Shown in pieces: positions 37,931 through 47,092 of a stretch of 64,000 bases of DNA. This DNA comes from Tepidanaerobacter syntrophicus. Lineage in GTDB: Bacteria; Bacillota; Thermosediminibacteria; Thermosediminibacterales; Tepidanaerobacteraceae. The notes under the pieces were generated by a model, which was not told where the DNA came from, did not search any database, and saw only the letters and a program-made list of their open reading frames with translations. Each line of letters starts with the position of its first letter. The first letter of the stretch is position 1. The translations under genes were made by a program, and so were the position numbers. Location: contig NZ_DF977000.1 in NCBI RefSeq assembly GCF_001485475.2, positions 186,001 to 250,000 of the forward strand, given 5' to 3'.

Positions 37931-37978
37931 AGAGAAAAGAGCACAGAGACCAGCTAACTAAAGTCAAGTCATTTTAGA

Positions 37979-38041
37979 GAGCACAGAGGGACGGTTCTTT
38001 TGTGTTGTCAGACAACACAAAAGAACCGTCCCTCTGTGCTC
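37979..38041. repeat. 63-bp perfect REP-like palindrome
   Basis: Two 31-base arms around one A: the left arm begins GAGCACAGAGGGACGGTTCT. Imperfect outer arms (AAGAGCACAGAGACCAGCTAAC on one side, its complement near 38061-38080 on the other) extend the symmetry over about 150 bases. It separates convergent genes and could also act as a bidirectional terminator. The GGGACGGTTCTTTTGTG core resembles repeats seen near REP-associated tyrosine transposases; no such gene is in this window. Confidence 0.85.
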
Positions 38042-38103
38042 CTCTGTGCTCTTTTCTCGTTAGCTGGTCTCTGTGCTCTTTCTAATGCTCTTTCTCTGTG
38101 CTC

Positions 38104-38676
38104 TCAAAAGCTGGGGGGTGTTATCGCAAAAATAAGTACTAATGGCTTCTCTGATGGATTATACCATTTGTGATTAGTATGAGGTGGGATTCTTATACTA
38201 TCCCCTGCCTCCATGATTATCTTAGAATCGTCCAAGACAAGTTCTGCCGTTCCTGATATTACAATAGCCACTTCTTCTCCTTCGTGCCCCATAGGGGTAT
38301 CCGAGGTAGACATATAAGGTTCTAGGGTTAGCTGGCAAAATTCAATGGTTCCCGCCAAATCAGGAGTTAAGAGCTCATAAATTACGCCATTAGAGTCCGG
38401 CAGATATACACGCCTTCTGTTTTCCGGAGTAACCACCTGGCTTCTAATATCGTCTTCTTCTTCCATGAAAAACTTAAAAAGCGGCACATCTAAAGCATTT
38501 GCAATAAGCTTCATCGTATTTATAGAAGGATTTGCAAGCCCTCTTTCTATTTGGCTTAACATAGATGATGTAATGTTTGCCTTTTCAGCAAGTTCCTTTA
38601 TCGTCATCTTCTTTTCTTTTCTGAATTTTTTTATCCTGCTGTAAAAAGTATTTTCTTCATAGGGTTCTTTCTTCAT
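38104..38676 (-). CDS. XRE-family regulator with C-terminal cupin domain
   Basis: 190 aa. Residues 12-66 are a Cro/C1 HTH (IKKFRKEKKMTIKELAEKANITSSMLSQIERG); residues 105-185 form a cupin barrel with GHEGEEVAIVISGTAELVLDD and IPPHTNHKWYNPSE. Such HTH-cupin proteins often control amino-acid or polyamine catabolism. It lies downstream of rocA, same strand, 147 bases away, and may regulate the hydroxyproline operon or the D-amino acid genes. A paralogue is at 51068-51640. Confidence 0.9.
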   Translation of the reverse strand: MKKEPYEENTFYSRIKKFRKEKKMTIKELAEKANITSSMLSQIERGLANPSINTMKLIANALDVPLFKFFMEEEDDIRSQVVTPENRRRVYLPDSNGVIYELLTPDLAGTIEFCQLTLEPYMSTSDTPMGHEGEEVAIVISGTAELVLDDSKIIMEAGDSIRIPPHTNHKWYNPSEKPLVLIFAITPPSF

Positions 38677-38823
38677 TTCTGCCTTCCTTCCAGCTATTAT
38701 TACAGTGCATATTCTAACATGAATATAATATTATTTACAAATAATTTTCAGGACAACAGATTGTTATCATAAAATCAATGCTAAATGAAAGGCTTTTTGT
38801 TAATTTTTTCAAACCCTGCTGCT

Positions 38824-40374
38824 CTACATTATCTTTTCCGAAACGGCTTTTGCCTGCATGAAATGCAGCAGGTAGTCTGCTCCTCCTGCTTTCGAATCGG
38901 TGCCTGACATGTTAAAGCCTCCGAAAGGATGACCTCCTACTAAGGCTCCCGTGCATTTGCGGTTAAAATAAAGGTTGCCCACGTTAAAATCCTCGCGTGC
39001 CTTGTTTAATTTTTCCCTATCGGCAGCATATACAGAGCCGCTCAAACCGTAGTCCGTATCATTTGCAATATTTAACGCATCATCAAAATCTTCGGCTTTC
39101 ATTATCGCAAGCACAGGTCCGAATATCTCTTCTTTTGCAATGACCGCATCACTTTTAACGCCTTCAAATATTGTAGGTTCAATAAAATACCCGCCGCCTT
39201 CTAAGGCTTTTCCTCCGAGAATAAGTTTTCCCTCGCTTTTTCCGATTTCAATATAGCGGCAAATCTTATTTAGCGCCTTTTCATCTATTACAGGACCCAT
39301 GTCTGACTCATAATCTTTTGCAGGTCCAACTTTTAGCTTTTCGGCTTTTGCCACAATACGCTCTAACATTTCATTATATACATCTTTATGAATTATCGCT
39401 CTGGAGCATGCCGAGCACTTCTGCCCTTGATATCCGAAGGCTGATGTTACAATACCCTCTGCCGCAGCATCCAGATTGGCAGATTTGTCTACTATAATGG
39501 CGTTCTTGCCGCCGAGCTCGGCAACAACTCTTTTTATCCGTTTTTGTCCCGGCACTATTTCTGCCGCCAATTTATTTATTCTAAGTCCCACATCCTTTGA
39601 ACCGGTGAAATTTATAAAGCCTGTCTCGGGACTTGACGTCAGATAATCTCCGACTGAATCTCCCGGCCCCGGCAAAAAATTTATAACGCCATCAGGTAAA
39701 CCTATCTCCTGCCAAATTTCTGCAAACTTTGCTGCAATTACCGGGGTATTGCTTGCGGGTTTTACGACTACGGTGTTGCCTGCCACAACCCCGCAAACTG
39801 TCGTGCCTGTTAAAATTGCAAGGGGAAAGTTCCAGGGGGAAATAACGGCGCCTACACCTATTGGTATGTAAAAACATTCATTTTCTTCGCCCGGAACTTT
39901 GCTTACCGGCATCCCTTTTGCATAATAAAGCATTTGTTTTCCGTAAAACTCCAAAAAATCAATGGCTTCTGCCGTATCTGCATCTGCTTCTTTCCATGTT
40001 TTCCCGGCTTCCATGACTATCCATGCAGAAAACTCAAATCTTCTTTCTTTCATAACTTCTGCAGCTTTAAAAAGGTAATTCGCCCTTTCCTCAGGCGGCA
40101 CACGCTTCCAGCTCTCAAAGGCGCCGGAGGCAGCATCTATCGCCTCTTGTGCCATTTTGCTGTCCGCTTTTGCACACGTTCCTATAACTTCGTCAATATT
40201 CGAGGGGTTAATTGAAACAATCCTTTTCGATGCATCCCGCTTTTTGCCCCCTATTATAGCCGGATAATGCCTGCCCATCTGTGCGTTGACTTGATTTAGC
40301 GCCTCTTGCATAGCTTTTCTGTTTTCTTGAAGGCTAAAATCAATCAACTTTTGATTTTCAAATTGTAAAAACAA
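38824..40374 (-). CDS. rocA: L-glutamate gamma-semialdehyde (P5C) dehydrogenase
   Basis: Oxidises pyrroline-5-carboxylate/glutamate semialdehyde to glutamate with NAD. 516 aa, RocA/PruA type: DFSLQENRKAMQEALNQV start, AVISPWNFPLAILTG, catalytic Glu in VVAELGGKNAIIVD and Cys in GYQGQKCSACSRAI, and C-terminal PFGGFNMSGTDSKAGG. TTG start at 40374 has GAGGGG seven bases upstream. It follows the glycyl radical activase by 44 bases; with HypD upstream, the operon would convert hydroxyproline to glutamate. Confidence 0.95.
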   Translation of the reverse strand: MFLQFENQKLIDFSLQENRKAMQEALNQVNAQMGRHYPAIIGGKKRDASKRIVSINPSNIDEVIGTCAKADSKMAQEAIDAASGAFESWKRVPPEERANYLFKAAEVMKERRFEFSAWIVMEAGKTWKEADADTAEAIDFLEFYGKQMLYYAKGMPVSKVPGEENECFYIPIGVGAVISPWNFPLAILTGTTVCGVVAGNTVVVKPASNTPVIAAKFAEIWQEIGLPDGVINFLPGPGDSVGDYLTSSPETGFINFTGSKDVGLRINKLAAEIVPGQKRIKRVVAELGGKNAIIVDKSANLDAAAEGIVTSAFGYQGQKCSACSRAIIHKDVYNEMLERIVAKAEKLKVGPAKDYESDMGPVIDEKALNKICRYIEIGKSEGKLILGGKALEGGGYFIEPTIFEGVKSDAVIAKEEIFGPVLAIMKAEDFDDALNIANDTDYGLSGSVYAADREKLNKAREDFNVGNLYFNRKCTGALVGGHPFGGFNMSGTDSKAGGADYLLHFMQAKAVSEKIM

Positions 40375-40418
40375 AACATCGCCCCTCTTTCCTTTGAATT
40401 TATTATATAAATTTTACG

Positions 40419-41324
40419 TTAGAGCTTAACATAAAGTCCTAACTGTTCAAATCTTTTCTTTATATACTCTAACTTTTCTTCAGAAGGTGCAGTTTGGGCA
40501 GACATGTTGTATTTCATCCCAAGCCTTGTATATTTTTCGGTTATGTCATGAAAAGGCAGAAGATCGATTTCCTTTATGCCATCTAAAGTCGAAATAAATT
40601 CCGCAAGACCTTCTACATTTTCTTGCGTATCGGTTATGCCGGGAATCACCGGAAAACGCAGGATTACATCGCCGCCTCTTCCTGAATCCGCCAGCATCTT
40701 GAGATTTTTCTTAATTGGCTCATTGGAAACTCCGGTATAAATAATATGGCTAGGATTGTCTGCCAATTTTAAATCATAAAGAAAAATATCCACGTTTTCT
40801 GCAACGCGCGCAAAAACATCTTCCGGCGCATATCCTGAGGTATCTAACGCAGTATGAATATCCAGTTTCCTGCATTCTTTTAATATATCTGTCAAAAACT
40901 CATACTGCACAAGGGGCTCTCCTCCCGAAAAAGTAACCCCGCCTTCTGAGTTGTCATAAAGAAGTACATCTTTTTGTATTTCCGTCATCAGTTCATCTAC
41001 AGTAACCGCTCTGCCGATACAAGTCAATGCGCCTGAGGGACAGCTTTCGCAGCATATGCCACAGCTGCTGCATTTTAAGCGGTCAATATGGTGCTTGCCA
41101 AAATCAAAGGAAATCGCATCAAGGGGGCATACATTCACGCACGTCCTGCATCCTATACATTTATATTCAAAATACATAACTGACTCCGAAAAATACATGC
41201 CTTCCGGATTGTGGCACCACCAGCACCTAAGCGGGCATCCTTTAAAAAACACCGTTGTCCTTATACCTGGTCCGTCGTGAACCTCGAATCTTTTTATGTC
41301 AAAAATAAACCCGCTATTTGCCAT
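40419..41324 (-). CDS. Glycyl radical enzyme activase (HypD-activating radical SAM protein)
   Basis: 301 aa. Radical SAM CPLRCWWCHNPEG (C-x3-C-x2-C) preceded by DGPGIRTTVFFKGCP; two ferredoxin-type clusters CIGCRTCVNVCP and CSSCGICCESCP insert after it, as in most non-Pfl activases. GGVTFSGGEPLVQ and DTSGYAPEDVF follow. It installs the glycyl radical on its partner, which is the HypD gene 42 bases upstream. Start ATG has GGAGGG before it. Confidence 0.95.
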   Translation of the reverse strand: MANSGFIFDIKRFEVHDGPGIRTTVFFKGCPLRCWWCHNPEGMYFSESVMYFEYKCIGCRTCVNVCPLDAISFDFGKHHIDRLKCSSCGICCESCPSGALTCIGRAVTVDELMTEIQKDVLLYDNSEGGVTFSGGEPLVQYEFLTDILKECRKLDIHTALDTSGYAPEDVFARVAENVDIFLYDLKLADNPSHIIYTGVSNEPIKKNLKMLADSGRGGDVILRFPVIPGITDTQENVEGLAEFISTLDGIKEIDLLPFHDITEKYTRLGMKYNMSAQTAPSEEKLEYIKKRFEQLGLYVKL

Positions 41325-41366
41325 AAAATTCCCTCCGCCGTTTTAACCTTGCTATCTTTTAATTTA

Positions 41367-43808
41367 TCAAAGATTTTTATGTTCTGTCCTTGCAATTATT
41401 TCCTCCTGCAGTCCCTTGGGCAGATTTACAAAATAGTCGCTGTAGCCTGCAACTCTTACCATCAGATCCTGAAAGTCTTTTGGGTGCTCTTGGGCTGTTC
41501 GCAAAAGCTCTGAACTTACCACATTAAACTGAACATGGTGTCCTCCCATGTTGAAAAAGGTTTTAATAAGGCTTGCGATATTCTTTAAATTTTCCCGACC
41601 CTCTAAAAGATCCGGCGTAAGCTTCTGATTAAGTAGTGCTCCACCGGTCTTATCCCAGTCGCACTTTGTAATAGACCTAAAAACTGCCGCAACGCCTTTT
41701 TTATCTGTGCCCTGGACCGGTGAAATCCCTTCTGAAACAGGAAAACCTGCTTTTCTGCCGTCAGGTGTGGCGCCTGTAACTTTTCCGAAGTAGACATGGG
41801 CAGTTGTTGGCAGGAAATAAACTCTCTTTGAGGCTTTCCTAACAGGGGAAGGGGGATAGGACTCTACTATATCAACTACAGTATCCACTATCTCTTTTGC
41901 TATCACATCGCTGTAATCCTCATCTTCTCCGTATACCGGCGTCTTATTTAAGATGATTTGTCTCATTATCTCGTATTTTCCCTCAAAGTCCTGCTTTAAA
42001 GCATCAAGCATGTCGCTCATAGAGATGGTCTTTTTATCAAATACATGGAACTTAAGGGATGTCAGACTGTAAGCAAGAGTTCCAAGACCTACTATCTGGA
42101 GGTACTGAGTATTGTAGCGGGTACCCCCTGCGTTGTAATCTTTCCCGCGCTTTACGCAGTCCTCTGTCCAAAGGGATAGAAAAGGCACCGGCATATACTT
42201 TGCAAAAAGCGCCTCTATAATATCATTGCCTGCCATTTTTATTTCCATAAAATGCTTTACCTGTTCCAAAAACGCATTCCAAAGTTCTTCGTAGCTTTTA
42301 AACGATGAAGGATCGCCGGTCTGGATTCCCAGCATTCGGCCGGTCTTTGGATCTATTCCATTATTTAATGTTATTTCTAAAATCTTAGGGAGATTAAAAT
42401 AGCCTGTCAGGATATAGGACTCTTTTCCAAAAGATCCTGTTTCTACGCATCCGCTGACCCCTGCCGTTCTAGCATCTTCCAATTTCTTGCCTTGTCTTAG
42501 CATCTTCACAATGGCACCGTCGAAATTGAAAAACGGCGGCTCGCCAAAACCGGGTCCTACAACTTCAAGGGCCTTCAAGAGAAAATGCCTGGGGTTTTTG
42601 TCGCTTACAAGAACAGCGGTATTAGGCTGCAGTGTTCTAACTTCATTAAGGACCTCTAAAACCAGATATGACACATCATTTACACCGTCAGACCCATCTT
42701 CTTTTAAGCCGCCGATATTTATTTTTGTAAAATCATTGTATGTGAAGCTTTCCTCCGCAGTAACTCCTACCTTCGGCACTGCAGGTTGATTATTGACTTT
42801 TATCCAAAATGCCTCTAAAAGCTCTTTGGCTCTTTCTCTTGTAAGTCTTCCTTCTTCAACATCTTTTTTATAGAAGGGGAAAAGGTGCTGATCGAATCTG
42901 CCCGGATTGTAAGAATCCCACGGATTTGTTTCATATACTATGCCTACATGAATAAACCAGTAATGCTGGAGTGCCTCCCAGAATGTCGTAGGGGCGTGGG
43001 CAGGAACACGGCTGCAGATTCTTGCCATTTCTAAAAGTTCCTTTTTTCTTTCAGGATTTTGCTCCTCCTCGGCCATCTTTTCCAGTTTTTCTTTATAACG
43101 CCGCGCATAAATAAGCATTGCCTCAGCAGCTATGTCCATAGCCTTCAGCTCTTCTATCTTGTCATAATAGTATGGATCGCTGGGTTTTGCTTCTTCAATT
43201 TTCTTCTTTATCTCTTCCCTTATATCAAGGAGGCCTGTCTTAAATATCCTCTCGCCGCCGGCAGTGTGTCCCGGAGCTCTCTGCTCCATAAATTCCGTCC
43301 ATATCCCGGCTTCATAGGCTTTTATCCATTCATCTGAAACACTGCCGAATATTAAGTCTCGCATTGTATTGCCTTGCCATTCTGGTATTATTTCTTCTTC
43401 GTACAGCTTGAAAGTCTCATCATCCACCAAATAAGGCATGTTTTCCCGGCTGCTAAGTATTTTAAGATCTTCTATGCTGTGGGTGCATATCTCAGGATAT
43501 GTGGGCACTTCCTGAGGACCTGTCCCTCTTATGCCTACAATGAGCTGCCCTTCTTCCACCGGTAAACTTACCCGCTCCATCAAGTATTTAAAAGCCATCG
43601 CTCTTTGATGCGGAATCGATTTGCCTTTTGCGGCACCGCTTTTATAAAAATCAGTTATGATTTTTACCCGTTCAGGGGATATTTTTACCTTGCTATTTAC
43701 GCTTTCTTCTCGAAGCTTTGCTATCCTCTCATTTATCGGCTTTACCGCAGATCTTCTTTTTTGGATTTCCTTTTCCAGTGCCGGCCTTCCTAATGAACCG
43801 TCGCTCAT
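41367..43808 (-). CDS. hypD: trans-4-Hydroxy-L-proline dehydratase (glycyl radical enzyme)
   Basis: 813 aa. Glycyl radical loop RVAGYSDYF with radical Gly at 788; thiyl Cys454 and Glu456 in GVSGCVETGSF. As I recall the C. difficile HypD structure, its active-site residues are H160, D278, S334, D339, F340, C434, E436 and Y450; with a constant offset of about 20 this protein has H181, D298, S354, D359, F360, C454, E456 and Y470, so the whole set is conserved. The reaction is dehydration of trans-4-hydroxyproline to (S)-pyrroline-5-carboxylate. Its operon continues with the activase and P5C dehydrogenase, which fits the product. A different member of the family (for example one acting on a similar imino acid) cannot be fully excluded. 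Confidence 0.88.
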   Translation of the reverse strand: MSDGSLGRPALEKEIQKRRSAVKPINERIAKLREESVNSKVKISPERVKIITDFYKSGAAKGKSIPHQRAMAFKYLMERVSLPVEEGQLIVGIRGTGPQEVPTYPEICTHSIEDLKILSSRENMPYLVDDETFKLYEEEIIPEWQGNTMRDLIFGSVSDEWIKAYEAGIWTEFMEQRAPGHTAGGERIFKTGLLDIREEIKKKIEEAKPSDPYYYDKIEELKAMDIAAEAMLIYARRYKEKLEKMAEEEQNPERKKELLEMARICSRVPAHAPTTFWEALQHYWFIHVGIVYETNPWDSYNPGRFDQHLFPFYKKDVEEGRLTRERAKELLEAFWIKVNNQPAVPKVGVTAEESFTYNDFTKINIGGLKEDGSDGVNDVSYLVLEVLNEVRTLQPNTAVLVSDKNPRHFLLKALEVVGPGFGEPPFFNFDGAIVKMLRQGKKLEDARTAGVSGCVETGSFGKESYILTGYFNLPKILEITLNNGIDPKTGRMLGIQTGDPSSFKSYEELWNAFLEQVKHFMEIKMAGNDIIEALFAKYMPVPFLSLWTEDCVKRGKDYNAGGTRYNTQYLQIVGLGTLAYSLTSLKFHVFDKKTISMSDMLDALKQDFEGKYEIMRQIILNKTPVYGEDEDYSDVIAKEIVDTVVDIVESYPPSPVRKASKRVYFLPTTAHVYFGKVTGATPDGRKAGFPVSEGISPVQGTDKKGVAAVFRSITKCDWDKTGGALLNQKLTPDLLEGRENLKNIASLIKTFFNMGGHHVQFNVVSSELLRTAQEHPKDFQDLMVRVAGYSDYFVNLPKGLQEEIIARTEHKNL

Positions 43809-44136
43809 AAATTTACACCTTCTTTTAAATTTCTTTTAATTGGAGGTTTTCTAAGGTGCATATACTCTGATCCTTTAAAATTAAACCTTATATATCGTTT
43901 TACTAACTGTAAATCCGAAAGCTATACCAACTATGCTTTACCTGGAGCGAAAGACTTTTTGGTCTTGACTTTGGCGCAAAATCCTTCTTAACCCTGCAAG
44001 AAGGTAACTGACAGCAAATGCCTGAACACTCTTGTGCACTGAAGATTGAATTTAAAACAACAAGTATTGCTTTATATAAAGGTTCGTCACATTCGCCAAA
44101 ACAACTTTCTACATTAAAATCAGTCTTGCCTTCCTT
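43809..44136. other. Noncoding gap between oppF and hypD
   Basis: Holds a probable opp terminator (43983-44004) and the hypD leader. No gene is supported. A GCAATACTTGTTG motif on the minus strand (44070-44058) resembles sequences near the symporter at 60.7 kb. I could not identify a confident promoter. Confidence 0.6.
43983..44004 (-). terminator. Probable terminator of the opp operon
   Basis: Minus strand CCTTCTT, 8-base loop, AAGAAGG, then ATTTTG. Weak T run; about 130 bases beyond the oppF stop. Confidence 0.5.
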
Positions 44137-45099
44137 CTAATACAGATAGCAGGATATAAAGTGGTTAGGACTTATCTCTTTAAGTGGCGGCTTTTCCTGC
44201 TCGCATACAGGTTTTGCAAACTTGCATCTTGATTTAAACAAACATCCCGGAGGCGGATTTATCGGGTTTGAAACATCACCTTCTACTAGAATCCTCTGTC
44301 GGCTTCTTTCAAGTTTTGGGTCAGCAATAGGTATTGCAGAAATTAGAGCTTTAGTATACGGATGCAGGGGATTATCATAAAGCTCGCTGCTGTCTGCAAG
44401 TTCCACAATATTGCCAAGATACATAACTGCCACCCTGTCTGATAAATGTTTTACCATAATTAAGTTATGGGCTATAAAAAGGTAGGTGAGCCGAAGTTTA
44501 TGCTGTAGTGATATAAGCAGATTTACTATTTGTGCCTGAACCGAGGCATCAAGAGCCGAGATAGGCTCATCACATACTATAAAGGTAGGTTCCACTGCCA
44601 GTGCCCTGGCAATTCCTATACGCTGTCTTTGTCCCCCTGAAAATTCATGAGGATATCTGTCTGCATGTTCTTTGTTTAAACCTACAAGATTTAGTAATTC
44701 ATATATTCTTTGAAGTTTTTCTTTGCCCTTATATAAGTTGTGTATATCAATGCCTTCGCCGATTATGTCTTTTACTGTCATTCTAGGATCAAGAGATGCA
44801 TAAGGGTCTTGAAATATCATCTGAACCTTTTTGGAAAACTCTCTTGCTTCCTGTCCGTTTAATTTGTGGGCATTTTTTCCTTCAAATATAACCTTGCCCC
44901 CTGTTGGAGCATATAGTCTTGCAATAGTTTTTCCGGTAGTAGATTTTCCGCAGCCGGATTCGCCAACAAGCCCTAATGTCTCTCCTTCTTTTATGGAAAA
45001 ACTTACATCATCTACCGCTTTTAATATTTGGTTTGCGCCAACCTTGAAATACTTTTTTAGATTTTTTACTTCAAGCAGGTAATCGTTATTTTCATGCAA
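44137..45099 (-). CDS. oppF: Oligopeptide ABC transporter ATP-binding protein OppF
   Basis: 320 aa. Walker A GESGCGKSTTG, signature FSGGQRQRIGIARAL, Walker B FIVCDEPISALD and C-terminal oligopeptide-family HPYTKALISAIP and Cys-rich PPGCLFKSRCKFAKPVC (an Fe-S cluster site in Dpp/Opp ATPases). TTG start at 45099 has GAGGTGA five bases upstream; the reading from 45168 would overlap oppD. Last gene of the opp operon. Confidence 0.94.
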   Translation of the reverse strand: MHENNDYLLEVKNLKKYFKVGANQILKAVDDVSFSIKEGETLGLVGESGCGKSTTGKTIARLYAPTGGKVIFEGKNAHKLNGQEAREFSKKVQMIFQDPYASLDPRMTVKDIIGEGIDIHNLYKGKEKLQRIYELLNLVGLNKEHADRYPHEFSGGQRQRIGIARALAVEPTFIVCDEPISALDASVQAQIVNLLISLQHKLRLTYLFIAHNLIMVKHLSDRVAVMYLGNIVELADSSELYDNPLHPYTKALISAIPIADPKLERSRQRILVEGDVSNPINPPPGCLFKSRCKFAKPVCEQEKPPLKEISPNHFISCYLY

Positions 45100-45109
45100 C
45101 TTGTTCACC

Positions 45110-46114
45110 TCACAGGTTAAAAGACTGCCGCACATTTTTGGCTTTCTCATGCAGCAGCCAGCAGGCACAGTGGTGACCTTCTCCTAAATCCACCGTTTCA
45201 GGATACATCTCTTTACAAATTTTCATAGCAAAGGCACACCTGGCTGCAAAGGCGCACCCTGTCGGCGGTGAAAATAAATCCGGCGGCGTGCCTTCAATCG
45301 AAGGCAGCTTTTCTTTATTTTTAAGCTCTAAAGTAGGTATTGAGCTTAAAAGCCCCCAAGTATAAGGATGTTGCGGCTTATAGAATACATCGTCTACCAC
45401 CCCTGACTCTACTATCTTCCCGGCATAAACCACCATCACTCTATCTGCCATGTTTGCCACAACTCCCAAGTCATGGGTAATTAGCATCACTGAGGTATTC
45501 ATGCTTTTTTGCAGTGATTTTATAAGTTCCAGGATTTGAGCCTGTATAGTAACATCTAAAGCTGTAGTGGGCTCATCTGCAATCAAGAGCTTTGGGGTGC
45601 ACACAGTTGCTATTGCAATCATAACCCGCTGCCTCATGCCTCCTGAAAGCTCAAAGGGATATTGGCGCATTCTCCTTTTTGGATTTGCTATGCCTACAAA
45701 ATTTAATATCTCTATAATTCTTTCAGTCATTTGCTTTTTAGTGTAATTTGTATGCTTTTTCAGCACCTCTTCAATTTGTTTTCCAACTGTCATCGTTGGA
45801 TTAAGATATGTCATGGGGTCCTGGAATATCATTCCGATTTTTGCGCCCCTTATTTTCATCATACTTTTTCTATCAAGCTTTAAAAGGTCAGTGCCGTCAA
45901 ATAGGATGCTGCCGCCTGATATTTCGCCTGGAGGGCAAGGAATAAGACCCATTATGGCTTTTGCAGTAACACTTTTTCCGCATCCCGACTCTCCTACAAT
46001 CGCAAGACATTCTCCTGTGTCTATGTCAAAGGACATGCCTCTTACAGCATTTATAGTGCCGCCGTAAGTTTTAAAATTTACTTCAAGATTTTTTACATCA
46101 AGTAGTTTGTCCAT
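45110..46114 (-). CDS. oppD: Oligopeptide ABC transporter ATP-binding protein OppD
   Basis: 334 aa. Walker A GESGCGKSVTAK, signature LSGGMRQRVMIA, Walker B LLIADEPTTALD, and C-terminal PTGCAFAARCAFAMKIC with the Cys cluster. It pairs with OppF to power import. Its stop and the OppF start are only 10 bases apart, and the OppF ribosome binding site lies within its last codons. Confidence 0.94.
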   Translation of the reverse strand: MDKLLDVKNLEVNFKTYGGTINAVRGMSFDIDTGECLAIVGESGCGKSVTAKAIMGLIPCPPGEISGGSILFDGTDLLKLDRKSMMKIRGAKIGMIFQDPMTYLNPTMTVGKQIEEVLKKHTNYTKKQMTERIIEILNFVGIANPKRRMRQYPFELSGGMRQRVMIAIATVCTPKLLIADEPTTALDVTIQAQILELIKSLQKSMNTSVMLITHDLGVVANMADRVMVVYAGKIVESGVVDDVFYKPQHPYTWGLLSSIPTLELKNKEKLPSIEGTPPDLFSPPTGCAFAARCAFAMKICKEMYPETVDLGEGHHCACWLLHEKAKNVRQSFNL

Positions 46115-46137
46115 CTTTACCCCCTATTTCGCGGCTC

Positions 46138-47079
46138 CTAAACTTTTGCCGTCCCGCGCATTTTGGGATCTAAGGCATTCCTAAGCCCGTCGCCAAGTAA
46201 ATTCAGAGACAGCATTGTTGTGCTGATGAAAAATGAAGGTAGGAATATCTCCCATGGATATGCCATAAATACCTGGGCACCTTCTCTTGCAAGCTGCCCC
46301 CAGCTTGTATCCGGCGGTTGAATACCGATACCTATATAGCTTAAAAATGCTTCCGAGAATATGGCTCCCGGAATAGCCATTGTAATATTCGTAATTAAAA
46401 GTCCCATCATATTTGGTATAAGGTGGCGCAAAATTATCCTCATGCTGCTTGCGCCAAGGACCTTTGCGGCAAGGACGAATTCCTGATTTTTTAATTGAAG
46501 CACCTGACCCCTTACAAATCGCGCACTTCCAATCCATCCGGTTATTATCATAGCTATTATGAGACTTGCTATGCCGGACTCGCCTCTTACCAATATGACA
46601 AGTATTGCAACAATAAGGGACGGTATGCCGTAAAGCACATCTATTATCCTCATTATTATCATATCAAGTTTGCCGCCAAAGTAGCCGGATATGCCGCCTA
46701 TAATGATGCCGATAAACTGATTGAGCAGTGTTACCGCAAAGCCGATAGTAAGAGACACCCTTGCCCCAAGCCAAACTCTGGCCCAAAGATCTCTGCCGAG
46801 AGAATCCGTTCCGAACCAATGTTCTTTGCTGGGCAGTTGATCCGCTATAGCTGAATTTGTCATCCTGTAGTCGGCAGAAGTCATATAAGGTCCTATTATC
46901 GCCATAATTATATAAAATATTATTATAGCAAGGCCTAACATGGCCACCTTGTTTTTCTTCAGTCTTATCCATGCATCCTGCCAGTAAGAAAGGCTGGGTC
47001 TTGTTATTAAATTATAGTTTTCTATATCTTTTCCTACAACAGTGAACATTTCATCGGTTATAATATCCGAACTGTCCAT
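46138..47079 (-). CDS. oppC: Oligopeptide ABC transporter permease OppC
   Basis: 313 aa. Extended N-terminal tail, a first helix at about 45-65, and the DppC/OppC EAA loop LAAKVLGASSMRIILRHLIPNM. HWFGTDSLGRDLWARVWLGARVSLTIG is the hallmark periplasmic/first-domain block. Works with OppB as the pore for peptide import. Confidence 0.94.
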   Translation of the reverse strand: MDSSDIITDEMFTVVGKDIENYNLITRPSLSYWQDAWIRLKKNKVAMLGLAIIIFYIIMAIIGPYMTSADYRMTNSAIADQLPSKEHWFGTDSLGRDLWARVWLGARVSLTIGFAVTLLNQFIGIIIGGISGYFGGKLDMIIMRIIDVLYGIPSLIVAILVILVRGESGIASLIIAMIITGWIGSARFVRGQVLQLKNQEFVLAAKVLGASSMRIILRHLIPNMMGLLITNITMAIPGAIFSEAFLSYIGIGIQPPDTSWGQLAREGAQVFMAYPWEIFLPSFFISTTMLSLNLLGDGLRNALDPKMRGTAKV

Positions 47080-47092
47080 AATCTACATCACC

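Noticed and set aside
41367-43808. Pyruvate formate-lyase or glycerol/choline-type glycyl radical enzyme
   Set aside because: GCVETG and the HypD-type residues plus P5C dehydrogenase linkage fit hydroxyproline dehydratase better; the double-Cys motif of PFL is absent.
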